DNA from: Gnetum montanum
Lineage: Eukaryota; Streptophyta; Gnetopsida; Gnetales; Gnetaceae
NCBI GenBank assembly: GCA_015680685.1
Contig: MNCI01023951.1
Span: forward strand, 126,001 to 190,000
Reading direction: 5' to 3'
DNA: 64,000 nucleotides
The position numbers and the translations under genes are program-made. Below are positions 35,560 to 46,900 of the stretch, piece after piece. The notes below the pieces were generated by a model. The model worked only from the letters and a program-made list of their open reading frames with translations. It made no database searches and was not told the DNA's origin. Position 1 is the first letter of the stretch. Each line of letters opens with the position of its first letter.

Positions 35560-35577
35560 GTCCGACACCCCCCCTAA
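35560..35577 (-). other. Purine tract next to TGTCGG, possible LTR edge
   Basis: The minus strand reads TAGGGGGGGTGTCGGACC: a G-rich tract directly followed by TG, as at a 3' LTR start. If real, the exon-like island would lie inside that LTR. No second LTR is visible. Confidence 0.25.
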
Positions 35578-35595
35578 ACTAGTATCCGATGTATC
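35578..35595 (+). repeat. Flanking imperfect direct repeat, right copy
   Basis: ACTAGTATCCGATGTATC; two mismatches to the left copy at 35051-35068. Confidence 0.5.
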
Positions 35596-37697
35596 AATGA
35601 TCTATCCAAGGCTTGGTACACATATGCTTAATTAAAAGAAAATCCAAAAATATAAAATATAAGAAATACATAAAATTACTAAAAATACTAAAAAAGAAAA
35701 ATAAAACGTGAAAATTACTATAAATGAAAAGGGTAATTAGAAAGGTAATAAAAAAGGCACATTCTTAGGCCTTAATCAAATGCCTTATACTTTTGTATGC
35801 TGATGTTGCTATTTTAGAACTCTAGAATTAAAGAAATCTACAAAGTTTGGAAAGACCATGAATTGTAATCAGCTCGTGGTCAATGAACCTACAAAAGAAC
35901 AAGTTCTTTATAGGTCATGGAAGCAAGAAAACCTATTTTTAGTTTACCATAATTTATAATATATGCATGGTTAACCACCATGAATCATGGTTAAACAATA
36001 GCACCATGAGTCATGGTCCTCTCGCAATAGATGCCATGACTAGTGGTTGACTTGTTGTCAAAAATCATGGATCATGGTGCTCATGAAAGTTGTTACTAAG
36101 CCAATAGTTAAGATTTAAATGATCAAAATTCATAGAGACATTGTGGTATTTGATCACACTATAACCCTAAGTTATGATATCATAGGATTCCAATCACAAG
36201 TCATCATCAAGTCATGGTATACCTAGTAAATCAAATAATGAGTTGTAGTCAAGTCATGTTCACAAGAAATAATGGTTTAGACAACAAAACTCTTTCCAAA
36301 TCCTATGAATAGCAATGCTAGCAATTCTTAGCATCATTCCTAGAGAAACGAATGCCAAAAAGTGACTTGAAGAATAAAAATAGGAAGAATGTGAAGTACT
36401 TTGATGATTATACTGACTTAGAGATTGAATTCTTGAAAAAAGTAGAGAGATTATAGAATGCTTATGATATTTGATAGTATTTCTTGAGTATAGTAAGAAA
36501 TGAGTTCACAAAATACTTGTGTTACTTTTTTTTCTTGAATTAATAATTGATTTTATTGCAGGTTTTAATAGAATTAAATCCATGTTTATTGAATCTTCCA
36601 TTAAAGTTATATTTTAATGTCAAAAATAGAATTTAATAGAATCTAGATTTAAATTTAAAAAATTATAACCATAACATTTCTACCTCCTTCCTTGCACTTG
36701 AAACATAGTGTCCTTTAAGAACCCTTGGATTTTATGTGTCAAAATATTCACTACTACACCTACATATATGTTATTTTAACATTTTAACATCATTATAATC
36801 CTTAGGTCTTAGAGGTAAGAAAATAATTTTTAGAAAACTTGAAAAAAATGTAGAAGATTAGAGTATAAATTTTTTTCTGTCATTAATGATAACTACTTAC
36901 TTGAAACTTAATTTTAATAATTTAGTTTTTATCTTTCTTTTCCTATAATTTCTATTTTCTCATTGAAGTTTAAGTGCAGTATGATAGTTAATTTTTAAAA
37001 TGCTAAATATGAAGATGATTAACCCTTAGAAGCCCATATGGAAGCATATGAACAAGAAAATAATGAGAAGAGTGCTCACAATTCACACAAATTTCTTTTT
37101 TCTCTCTTTCTTCTAATGTTACTTTTCCATATCAAAATATTCATGGTAAGTTCTACATCAATTCCAGGTATGTTCTCTAGCTCATGTTTTTGAAGATTTC
37201 ATACATCTTACCAGTGCACATACTTTACTTTACCAAGGATGTTATTTATTTCCACGTCAATAAATTAGTTCTTAAAATGTTCATCTTTCCTTTTTCAAAT
37301 TTTTCAAAATAATACAAAAAATGCTTGTTGTTGCAATCTAGTATGGTTGATCATGTTGTTAGTATTTCTAATTATTTGGATATGACTAATCATGATCAAA
37401 AGTGATCCTAGTATAAAAATATGCTAGAAATATATTTCTTTTAATTTATATGGAACATGTTTTTAGTATTGGAAGTATAGCTAATATTTGTGTTTCTAGG
37501 TGTAATAATGTGCATGTAGATTACAGAAAATTAACCTTAGAAAAATTTGAGGAATTGAAAAGAAAAAATATGACTTAGAAAATGTATGCTTTTTCTAATA
37601 TTTTTTATCATCTAAATCAGCCGATATAATAGTTGATTATGCCTAATTCCATTCCATAAATTTTATTCAATATTGTACTTCTTTTGATGTTCCTAAT
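35596..37697. other. AT-rich stretch with CATGGT/ACCATG cluster, no gene seen
   Basis: Between about 35860 and 36290 the words CATGGT and ACCATG recur about eight times, partly as head-to-head pairs (for example near 35963-36020). No frame with a domain is seen from 35596 to 37697. Confidence 0.4.
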
Positions 37698-38229
37698 ATG
37701 AATATTGAAATTCCTCTTGATGATTATGAATTTCTTAGAATAGAATGTAATAAGTTACAGAATAATGGATTAGAGTTTACTTGTGTGACTAAGAATAATG
37801 CTGAAAATTATTCTATTTCTATTGATAAATTTTTGCATAATCTAGGTAGTAATTTGAATTATTATTACTCTCCTATATTGGGAAATAATAATATTTATTC
37901 TTTAGATGAATTAGTTAGTAATGTACACTTCAATTCTCATTTGGATTTTCATATTTCTTCTGATTGATGGCAAAGTGTAGTTAATGACAAGACTTATTTG
38001 GCTAATGGTTCTAGCTTGTTATCTTAAAGTTTATCATATCACGATCAAATTTTTGAACATAAGGACATTAAACATTTTATTTAGGGTAAATATAATTTTA
38101 TACCTATAAGATTTTATTTAGTTTTTAAATGTGAGGGTTCTAAACAAACTATTCATAACTTATTTGGTTTTAAAGAACATTCTAATTAGATCTTTCCACA
38201 TAGTTTAGAGCCATTTAAAACAAAATAGT
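37698..38229 (+). pseudogene. Unrecognised coding remnant, Asn/Asp/Tyr-rich
   Basis: The frame is open for 89 codons from ATG 37698, then continues past four stops with sensible composition (WQSVVNDKTYLANGSS, later YNFIPIRFYLVFKCEGS, then LFGFKEHS). In a second frame near 38330-38400 EDELAFE and DFYEHYFDLDSFPKR can be read. No motif allows a family call. It is not one of the E-family genes and may be gag or an extra ORF of another old retroelement. Codons end almost only in A or T. Confidence 0.35.
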
Positions 38230-38695
38230 AATGATGAACATTCATCTTGGGAGATAGTGACACACATGGTTGATGATCATAATTCTTAGAACACTAATTA
38301 ATTTTTCAATATAGATATCAAAATAGAAGATGAATTAGCTTTTGAATAGATTGATTTTTATGAGCATTATTTTGATTTGGATTCATTCCCCAAAAGATAG
38401 CACATATATCTCAAATGTGTAATCCAATTAATTATTTAGTTTTGATGATGTCATGCCTCCTTTCAAACATGATGAAGTATAGAAAGAGGTTTTATTAATA
38501 TTTCATAGTCAACAAAAGAGAAGGATCAGAGACTATTTTTACACACCCCCTTACATTTGTGGAATGCTTAATGTATTTGGGTTATGAGAAGAATTATTTA
38601 TCCTAATTGGCTAAAAAGACTCAGATAAGCCTTATTTCTACATTGATTCATATTTATCTTATTCTATATTTTCATATTTGATGCATTATTTTTAG
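38230..38695. other. Flank of E2, possible continuation of the coding remnant
   Basis: Broken frames only. The last five bases before E2 form its target duplication. Confidence 0.35.
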
Positions 38696-38700
38696 GCTTT
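38696..38700. repeat. E2 target-site duplication, left copy
   Basis: GCTTT, identical to 45859-45863. Confidence 0.87.
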
Positions 38701-39633
38701 TGATGAGTGGTGAGGTAACCCTACACTCAACCATATGAAATGACCGTAGCCCGTGCGATCTGGTCGAACTCCGCAGACTAAATGCCTAAACGCCCCATGG
38801 AACACTTGGGGTTAATCATTCGTTGTCTTCCCAAACTTGTTCTTGTCACGATGTATGGTTAAGTAAGTCCAAGGTATATGATTTTTTTGGTCTTTTATGA
38901 TTTTATGTCTTCTATGCTAAGAGCAAAGGGTTGAGAGAACTAACTAATTCTAACTAGTATCCTAAGTCTAATTTAACTAGCGTCAGCATCCATTCACACT
39001 TACCATACACACCCTGAACTATGCAATTGTGGCTACCAAACGCTAATCATTATTGGGATCACCACACGTAATGCACGTGCTTGAAGTGATCATACTGAGG
39101 CACCTAACTAGCCTAAGTGTGATGAGTAGTCGATTCCTTGACTAGCCATACACATCCATAGATGCTTGTAATCAAGTTGTACTCGTCCCATGTTCTAGGA
39201 GATAAGGGGGAGAGAATCTAATCACGATGAGTAGCCGATTCCTTGGTTAGCCATACACATTCGTCAATGCTCGTAACCAAGTCGTACTCATGCCGCACTA
39301 ACAACATGTAATAAATAACATTAAATAAAACCTATCCATGTACTACAACGTTTATCCACAAAGCTTGTCTTTATTGCCGTACACAACTTGTTCAGGTACA
39401 AAGCTGCTCAAATAAAGAACCATTCACTTGGGGGACTCCTACTACGGGCACATGGAAAATATTCTATCTCTGGGGTGATCAATCCGCTAGAGCTTCCCTA
39501 CTTCTAGCCTAGGATGCGAAATGAGGGGAGTGCTACCTCTTATTTATAGATTTGGTGGCAAACCGCAATATCGTGTATGCGATATCACAAGGGACGAAAC
39601 GATATCGCAGCCATGTGATATCACATCTCATCA
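38701..39633 (-). repeat. 3' LTR of E2
   Basis: 933 bp with TGATGAG/CTCATCA ends. U3 at about 39555-39633 holds GATATC words (TGCGATATC, AACGATATCGC). It sits two bases from the polypurine tract. Confidence 0.87.
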
Positions 39634-39635
39634 TA

Positions 39636-39646
39636 CCCCCATGACT
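39636..39646 (-). other. Polypurine tract of E2
   Basis: Minus strand AGTCATGGGGG beside the 3' LTR. Further copies lie at 40215 (one mismatch), 41595 and 42790. Confidence 0.75.
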
Positions 39647-39771
39647 AAATGAAAACTCGTACTTGATTTCCTTACAATAATATCAGGTAGGTATGGAATT
39701 ATTGAGGGAGATGGAACTAATGGGATGACATGTGAACGGATCATTATTACAAGACTTGACAAAACTAGTGT

Positions 39772-40020
39772 TCATGACAACAAGGGTGAACACCTTATTA
39801 CAATGACATCAGACCTTTGTTGACAACTAAGAGAAAGAGAGAGATAGAAAGAAGTGTTGCTGCTGCCAATGCCAAGATTGCACCTTCGTTGTCCATCTGT
39901 AAGCGCATCAACGATCTTGCTCCTTGCATCGCTACTTCTAGCACGGCACCACTCCAAATGTTTGTTCCAGCTCAAGATCCAATCCATTGTTTGTATGATT
40001 GCCATCTGCATGTACAACAT
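39772..40020 (-). CDS. Small ORF in E2 3' UTR, alignable with E3 and E1
   Basis: 82 codons. Shared features with the E3 frame at 52658-52894 are DWI followed by HLEW, then RCNLGxGxS, SLSxQ and DVxxIxCSxLL, in the same phase. E1 has the same phase up to a one-base deletion. The product has no known motif and no signal peptide. Conservation of phase may only reflect overall similarity of the 3' UTRs, so coding status is unproven. Confidence 0.3.
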   Translation of the reverse strand: MLYMQMAIIQTMDWILSWNKHLEWCRARSSDARSKIVDALTDGQRRCNLGIGSSNTSFYLSLSLSCQQRSDVIVIRCSPLLS

Positions 40021-41575
40021 AGTCTTATATTAGCATGGGTAATTGAATCATCATGTAATTAATACCTTGCTTTAGTGTAAACTCATTGGCTAGGTTGTGG
40101 TATGGATGATACGGGTCTGGGAATATGTGACTGATGACTATCGAAGGTGTAGGGGTTAGGAAGAGCATCAAAAATTTTGGGGCTAGGAGAAAATCAAAAA
40201 AATTAGGCACCGTACCGCCATGACTAATCGTGAACATCTGGTAGCATTAGAATGGAGAAAGAAAAAGGAGTAAGAAAGATAGATAAAAAGGGACAACTAT
40301 GGCATCGATAAAATGGATGTCAAGATGGTAATGAACAAAATAAAATTAATTGCAAAATGTTAAGGAAAATAATTTAACTAATGCTCCAAATAGGAATGCC
40401 AGTGGGTCCTCCCCAAAGCAGGCTCATGCCCTTAATGCCCTGGCAATCCCACATTGAAAGAGTCTGTAGGCTCTGGGAATGTCATTTGGAACAAGGGTTA
40501 AAGTCTTAACAGCAAGAATTTACCAAAAAGAAAACAATGCATCAACTAAATATATACACTAATGATACAACCGGCAATGAGGTGAATAATGGAGAGAAGG
40601 ATGGAGAGAAGAGAATGGAATGGAATCCTAAGGACAAGGTGGTCTATAGCCCCTTGTGTGTTTTATGATTAATGTGACTTGGCAAGTCTCATTCCAACTC
40701 TGGCCTCAAATCATCCACTTCCAGTGACTTCGCATCAATACAGTTGGTTGAACCATCCTCTTGAAGTAACAAGAATGCATCTCTAAAGAGCCACCACCAT
40801 TCCGACGAAACAAAGGAGAGAATGGGAAGCGAGAAGGGCCTTAGTTAGAGGGAACACTTTTGGTTCCATAACCAGTGTTTGTAGCCAAAATTTTATTTCT
40901 TCTAAGGGGTGTGCTTTGAATTCTCACTTTTTTTTTGTTTTTTTTGTGTGTTTTGTGTTTTTATGTGTGAGAACCACACCATGCAAAGACTTCTTATTTT
41001 TATTGTCTCAGCTTCTGATAACTGGGTAACATTGGGATGGCAAGAAAACTCAAGAAGAAACATTCAAACATCCAAGAGAATGACCAACACAAAAGCATCA
41101 AGTTCCTTTGAAGTCACACCCTTTTCAATCCATGAGTCCTTCCTTAGTTTGAGAAATCCCTAGTCACCGATTCGTTAAAGTTCTTATTATAAAGGGACTG
41201 TACATTTCCAAGCTGAAAGAAACCATAGAAATTGGTGGATGGATGGATGAAGTGGTCTCATTGCCTACCGTATCAGAACAAACATACCTTAGTATCAACA
41301 TTGTGACTTAAAGGTAAAAACCAAACATTAGCAATCAATATGAAAATAGTTCATACCATCATGAAGAACACTTATTATGGGACAAACTTACAGGGTGGAT
41401 CACACACACACACACAAAATTGAAAAAGTATAACGATGATGTAAAAAAAATGAGAAAAGTTAAAGAAATTTGTAAAACAAAAAGTAGAAAGGTAAAGAAA
41501 TTTGCAAAACAAAAACTAGAAAAGTTAAATAAATTTGTAAAACAAAAACTTAAAAGAACTGAGGGCCCCATATGA
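40021..41575 (-). other. E2 3' UTR, no further gene
   Basis: Parallels E1 and E3 blocks: conserved GAACCACACCATGCAAAG at 40971-40988 and a short (CA)n near 41400-41416. No domain-bearing frame. Confidence 0.55.
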
Positions 41576-44500
41576 TTAGCATAGGTGGCCATCTCCCCCA
41601 TGACTGAGTTGTAAGGGAGAGATCCGAAATAATGAGCATCTATTTGAATTTCTTAGAAGTGTCCAACTTCTCCCAATTGATGATCTTAGATTCAGGGGTG
41701 GAAGTTGGCGACACTCATGTTCCAATGTATATATGCTTTCATTGTTAGCATGAGTTCCCTCAGTTCGTTCCATGCATATTTGTCTACTTCTTCTAGTTGT
41801 CAACCATGGGGTGTCTACTACTTCTTGTGTGGTTGCTACATATAGGCATCTTTGGTTCAAAGTTTCATGGGCACACCTGTTACATGGAGGCATTTCCTCC
41901 ATGTCATCACCCGATGAATCACTGTATGTGATGCATGGAACTTTCCTCTTCTTGATCTTTCCACATATGTTTATCCTAGATATTTCCAAGAAAAGATCGT
42001 AGATCCTAAGACATGCATCTACTGTACTAAGCCATGCCCTTCCCATTATAATTGGGAAGTCCCCTTCATTGTTGTTCACATCGATCACCAAAAAATCAAC
42101 TGGGTAAGACCAACCACACACAGTGGTAATGATGTCCTTCACCAATCCCAAGGGAATGGTGATGGACTAGTCCTCTAGCTCTAGTGGAATGTTGCTCTTC
42201 TTGAGTCGGGGCAAGTTCTAGGCATGATACATCTCTCGTGAAATTAAGTTGACTCCGGAACTTGAGTCAAGAAGAGCCCTATGTGGTTTATTTNNNNNTC
42301 AGTTACAGTATGCGTTAACATAACCATATGCGTTAAGCTCTGTTGGACTGAAGGGTGCTCCGAAGTGTTAGATGGTGGAGGAGTGTACATGGCCTTAACC
42401 ACTTGTTGTTGTGAGAGTTTGTTTGGGCTTTTGGTTTTGAAATAAGGTCTTCTCTTTTTACAGTTGTCAGAACCAGCAGCAGGTTGGATAATTACAGCTC
42501 TCGTAGCATGACATTGTTGCGGTTGAGGAGGAAGTTCCCCTTGCATTGTTGGAGCAGGAGGTGTAACGTGAACTACTTATGGTGGAAGAGGTGCAGATGG
42601 ATTAGGAGGATGGAATGAGTGTGAGATGTCTCCTGGAGGAGAAGGAGTTCTTCTGAAGTACTCCCGAACTTGGTAGTGATGGTTGGGGGTTGCATGACCC
42701 ATAGAGTCACTTGGAGAAATCGACTGCTGCACATAATAACCATAAGGATTGGGTTGTTGGTAAGGGTACTATTGTGTTGGCAGTGGCATCCCCCATGACT
42801 GTGGGTATTGCCACTGCTGATGCTATCCAATGGGCTGTGGTGGAGTTCCACTTGGATAATACGTTAAGGGTTGGTGGAACTACCTTAGATTACCTTGTGG
42901 ATAAGGTAACCTTTGGGGTGTTTGCCATTGGTTGAGTCTTGGATTAAGCGCATACACCCCAGACTCCGGTAGATGTGAGATAATGGGGCAACATCCCTTA
43001 GGATTTTCATAGTAGTAGACCCCACATCCACTATCATCATCTGAATCAGAATCCTCAGCCACATCGGAGTTAGTGATTTTTCCATTACCCTTGTTATGTG
43101 CAGGGCCTAAATCTCTCCAATTTTTCTTACCTTTGTCACTACTTTATTCTACCTTAGACTCTTCCACAATTTTTAAGACTGTTTCAATTCTTGAGTCTAT
43201 GGAATCCCACATTTGGTCTACTTTGGATGATACCTCAGTTGTTAACTTTTGGATCGACAATGTTTTCCAATTCACCAACTCTTCGATTAGTAACTCATCC
43301 TCTTCATCACAGAATTTCACTCCCTTCTTTCGAAGGGAGGGATCATGGTTGTACTCTTCTACACTTTCCCTTTTTTGTAGCTCACCTTCTTCATTTGCTA
43401 CTTGCTCCAAGAAGCTTTGTACTTCATGGGCTCTAAGTTGTGAGAGTCTCCCTTGGGCGTAAGTTCCAAGGGTTCTTCTAGTTTCATTCCTTAGCCCATC
43501 CATGATGTGGCAAAGTTGATCCCGCTGAGCATACCCATGGCCCAGGCAACGATGTAACAATGTGTAATAGTAGGCCATGGTGGCATCCAAGGGTTTGTGA
43601 TGACCTTGCTTCTAGCCTTGGATCTACTTATGCAAATTGGACACTCTAGAGTATGTCTAATATTTTTCATTGAACAGTTCTAGCATCGTACTCCACCTCC
43701 TGATGGTTTCCAATTCTAAGGACCGGTACCAGCTCTCTGCTTCCTTAGTGAGTGTCCTTGGGAATAACTTAAGTTTCTTCCACTCATTTTCTATATTCTG
43801 TAAGTCACAGGCATTGTGGAATGCCTGCAAATGATTTTGCAGATCAGCATTGTATCCCCCTTCAAACTGTGGGATGTTGTTCATGTCTAATCATTTGATC
43901 CGACTATCCTTTAAATTCCTTGTGGGAATCCTAACTGCCTCCATGATGTCAAGCATACTTCAGGTTGTGAGTAGGGGCTCATCATGATCATCTCTTTCAT
44001 GATGCCTATGATGTCTGCATTGTTCCCTACTCTCACTACATCCTTGCCCTTGTCCTCTCTCTTGACTTTCACGTCGAGGTCTTTCATCATTTTTACTTTT
44101 ATCCTCACCTTTGTGTTCATGGAGGTTGCACCCAGATGTGGAAGGATAGGATGAGTGATGTGAAGAAGGAGAAGAAGAAGGGGAATCATCATCATGATGA
44201 TGTTTCTTGCCTTCTCTTCAGCTGCTATGGCCTTGATCATGGTGATGATCCAAGTGCCCGTCCTTAGCATGAGTGGTTGTTCCTTCTGTGAATAGTTGGT
44301 GTTCATAGGCATCAGAACTAGGGATATGTATCATGGATCGTTGATTCTGATACTCTACCTCCTCACCATCGTTAGGAGGGAAAACATCCTTTGCTAAAGA
44401 ACCTGTGATAAGAGGTTCTTCATCTCCTATTTCACTAAGGACGTGCGAGGCTTTACCCTTCAAAAAAGCATGTTGACTCTCCTGTCTTAAATCTCTCATA

Positions 44501-44730
44501 CGTTGGGCATCTATGGGATAATAATCCCTCATGTCAAAATCTTCTGCAATGTATTCCATGAAATGCTCTTGCATGCCAATCTGTACCAAGGAACAGAAAA
44601 GCATGCAAGAGATTGATCGATCTAGGGATAATACAATGTTACCTTGCAAATATCTCCATTGCAGTTGTTCGTCCTGATGAAGAACAAAAGTAAAATTAGG
44701 AATATACTCATCGGGATGAGTATATGCCAT
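41576..44730 (-). pseudogene. gag: E2 gag-protease reading frame
   Basis: The E1-type start codon (MSSS) is lost in E2. The first ATG in frame is at 44730 (MAYTHPDEYIPNF). In one frame: HQDEQLQWRYLQGNIV, a His-rich linker, a TGA at 44218-44220 shared with E1, then IPQFEGGYNADLQNHLQAF, KLKLFPRTLTKEAESWYRSL, GHGYAQRDQL to LEQVANEEGELQKRES, and CGVYYYENPKGCCP (knuckle with Tyr for the second Cys and Asn for His). After the N gap the frame changes. The retropepsin-like part has Asp-Ser-Ser at 42260-42268 instead of DSG, then DFPIIMGRAWLSTVDA, and ends with CSLFRISPLQLSHGGDGHLC, the same tail as element A. Best preserved Gag of the family here, with long open pieces (43144-43590, 44218-44730). Confidence 0.82.
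42294..42298. other. Assembly gap (NNNNN)
   Basis: Five N lie inside E2's protease region. Compared with E1 at the same place about 76 bp are missing, so the gap size is a placeholder. Confidence 0.95.
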
Positions 44731-44955
44731 CCTATATTGTTTAGGACTTGGCTTATTTTGGTTATGTGTTTTATTTTGTAGACTGTCTTTTGTGTGGTCC
44801 TTAGGTGGTGATTTTCTCTTATGAGAAGAAGGAATTTTTATCAGTGTGCTAAATTCACCATTATATAATTTTTATTTGATTAACCTGAAGGTTCGTTAAG
44901 GATCACAACGATGTGAGTGATATCCCTTATGTTCAATTCAGCGCAAAAACACTTA

Positions 44956-44975
44956 GTACCCAGAAACGGCACCAA
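44956..44975 (-). other. Primer binding site of E2
   Basis: Minus strand TTGGTGCCGTTTCTGGGTAC, adjacent to the 5' LTR; tRNA-Asp type. Confidence 0.7.
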
Positions 44976-45858
44976 TGATGAGTGGTGAGGTACCCCTACA
45001 CTCAACCATATGAAATGAGTGTAGCATGTGCAATCCGGTTGAACTCCGCAGACTAAATGCCTAAAAGCCCAATGGAACACTTGGGGTTAATCATTCGTTG
45101 TCTTCCCAAACTTACTTGTTGTTGTCACAGTGTATGGTTAAGTAAGTCCGAGGTATATGATTCTTTTGGTCTTTTATGGTTTTATGTCTTCTATGCTAAG
45201 AGCAAAGGGTTGAGAGAACTAACTAATTCTAACTAGTGTCCTAAGTCTAAATTAACTAGCATCAGCATCCGTTCCCACTTACCGTACACACCCTGAACTA
45301 TGCAACTATGGCTACCAAATGCTAATCGTTACTGGGATCACCACATGTAACACACGTGCACGAAGTGGTTGTATTGAGGCACCTAACTAGCCTAAATGTG
45401 ACAAGCAACTAATTCCTTGACTAGCCGTACACATCTGTAGATGCTCGTAATCAAGTCGTACTTGTCCCATGTTCTAGAAGATAAGGGGGAGAGAATCTAA
45501 TCACGATGAGTAGCCGATTCCTTGGTTATCTGTACACATTCGTCAATGCTCGTAACCAAGTCGTACTCATGGCACGCTAACAACATGTAATAAATAACAT
45601 TAAATAAAACCTATCCATGTACTATAAGGCTTATCCACAAAGCTTGTCTTTATTGCCGTACACAACTTGTTCAGGTACAAATCTACTCGAATAAAGAACC
45701 ATTCACTTGGGGGACTCCTACTATGGACACATGGAAAATATTCTATCTTCGGGGTGATCAATCCACAAGAGCTTCGCTACTTCTAGCCTAGGATGGGAAA
45801 TGAGGGGAGTGCCGCCTCTTATTTATAGATTTGGCCCATGTGATATCGCGTCTCATCA
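44976..45858 (-). repeat. 5' LTR of E2
   Basis: 883 bp. TATAAATA reads on the minus strand at 45830-45837, only about 20 bp from the LTR start word TGATGAGACGCG, because most of the GATATC array is deleted here. Confidence 0.87.
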
Positions 45859-45863
45859 GCTTT
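45859..45863. repeat. E2 target-site duplication, right copy
   Basis: GCTTT, identical to 38696-38700. Confidence 0.87.
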
Positions 45864-46320
45864 CTAGGTGGATATTTTTTCTTTATTCCTTTTTCTTATC
45901 TTCATTCACATATCTATTAAGAAATATGTTTGTATTTCATGGTTAGATATGTTTAATTACTTATTGGGTATATTTTTATCATCTCTCTTCACTAACTTAT
46001 CAATTTCGAGGTTTTACATAAATGAGAATTTTTTTAGCCTAATGCTTGTTTCATGTATGCAATAAATACATATTTTATGTTGCTCAAGTTTTTAACTTGA
46101 GTAAAGATCATGAATCATTACAATTTTAAGAGTTATATTTATTGGTATTTAAATGTGTGAATTCAATAGTATTTAGCCTATGTTCAAATGTTGAATGAAG
46201 GCTAATGATAACTTCTTTCCATTTTTAATTTATTTTTGTATATATTGGAAGCCTAATAACACTCATTTTTGGTACCATAGGAAAGAAAGAATGCTCAAGG
46301 TTGTAGAGAAGCTACATAGC
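45864..46320. other. AT-rich stretch between E2 and the nest, no gene seen
   Basis: A 65-codon hydrophobic + frame at 45868-46065 is Phe/Ile/Leu-rich owing to base composition. It has no start context or motif. The last five bases (ATAGC) would be E5's duplication, but its partner lies outside the window. Confidence 0.4.
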
Positions 46321-46600
46321 TAATGAACAATGAGGTACCCTTACACCTAACCATATGAATCACAAAGTGTTTGTGTAATCAAGTCAAATTCCATGGACTT
46401 TATAATTTTTGGTGCACTAGTCTTCTAGGAAGTGAATCTTTTCCTAAGGTCATTTGTTCTCTTCCCCATTACACTTTTGAAGCTCAAAGGTATGAACAAG
46501 TGTAATCAAGGCATATGATTTTTATCATTTTATTTTTTATGTTCTTTGGTGCTTGAAAAGAGAGATAAATTAGTTTAATGACTAATTTGATTTAACTAAC
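46321..46600 (-). repeat. E5 3' LTR, left part (split by E4)
   Basis: Begins TAATGAACAATGAGGTACC (TG of the expected terminus changed to TA). The following sequence, including ACCATATGAATCACAAAGTG, is the reverse complement of the end of element A's LTR. It resumes at 59641 after E4. Confidence 0.7.
46596..46600. repeat. E4 target-site duplication, left copy
   Basis: CTAAC, identical to 59641-59645. Confidence 0.85.
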
Positions 46601-46900
46601 TGATGAGTGGTGAGGTACCCCTACACTCAACCATACAAATATGAGCATTCATGCACAATTTTGTCAAACTCTGTAGATGAACTAGTTCTGGTATTTAGAT
46701 TGTTATACATTAATCGCAGTTCGCTATCTTCCTACCTCGACTAGTATTTTCTTTGTCACATATGGTTTAGACCAGAGTGACGTGTATGATGTGGTCCTAA
46801 CTAGTGCTACTCCTAGGGATAATGGAAATAACTTTGTTTAAGCTAATAGGGAAAGGGTGAAGAGAGTCTAAGTTAGCCAAAGTGCGATGAGAATCCATCC
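46601..46900 (-). repeat. E4 3' LTR, left part
   Basis: 300 bp colinear with 58673-58972 of the 5' LTR. Stops at CATCC where E3 is inserted and resumes at 53864. Confidence 0.85.
46896..46900. repeat. E3 target-site duplication, left copy
   Basis: CATCC, identical to 53864-53868. Confidence 0.87.

Larger units (their letters stand above)
38701..45858 (-). mobile_element. E2: complete non-autonomous gag-protease LTR retrotransposon
   Basis: 7,158 bp including a short N gap. LTRs at 44976-45858 (5', 883 bp) and 38701-39633 (3', 933 bp), GCTTT duplications on both sides, primer site 44956-44975, polypurine tract 39636-39646. Structure and sequence parallel E1. Gag-protease is followed directly by a tail matching the end of element A's integrase region, so RT to integrase were removed by an internal deletion of the ancestor. 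The 5' LTR has lost about 55 bp of the GATATC array that the 3' LTR keeps. Confidence 0.88.

Noticed and set aside
35051-35595. Helitron with captured exon
   Set aside because: No convincing TC start, CTRR end with hairpin, or A/T insertion site could be placed. Kept only as an open question.
45868-46065. 65-codon hydrophobic ORF as a membrane protein
   Set aside because: Composition-driven in very AT-rich DNA, without motif or conserved partner.
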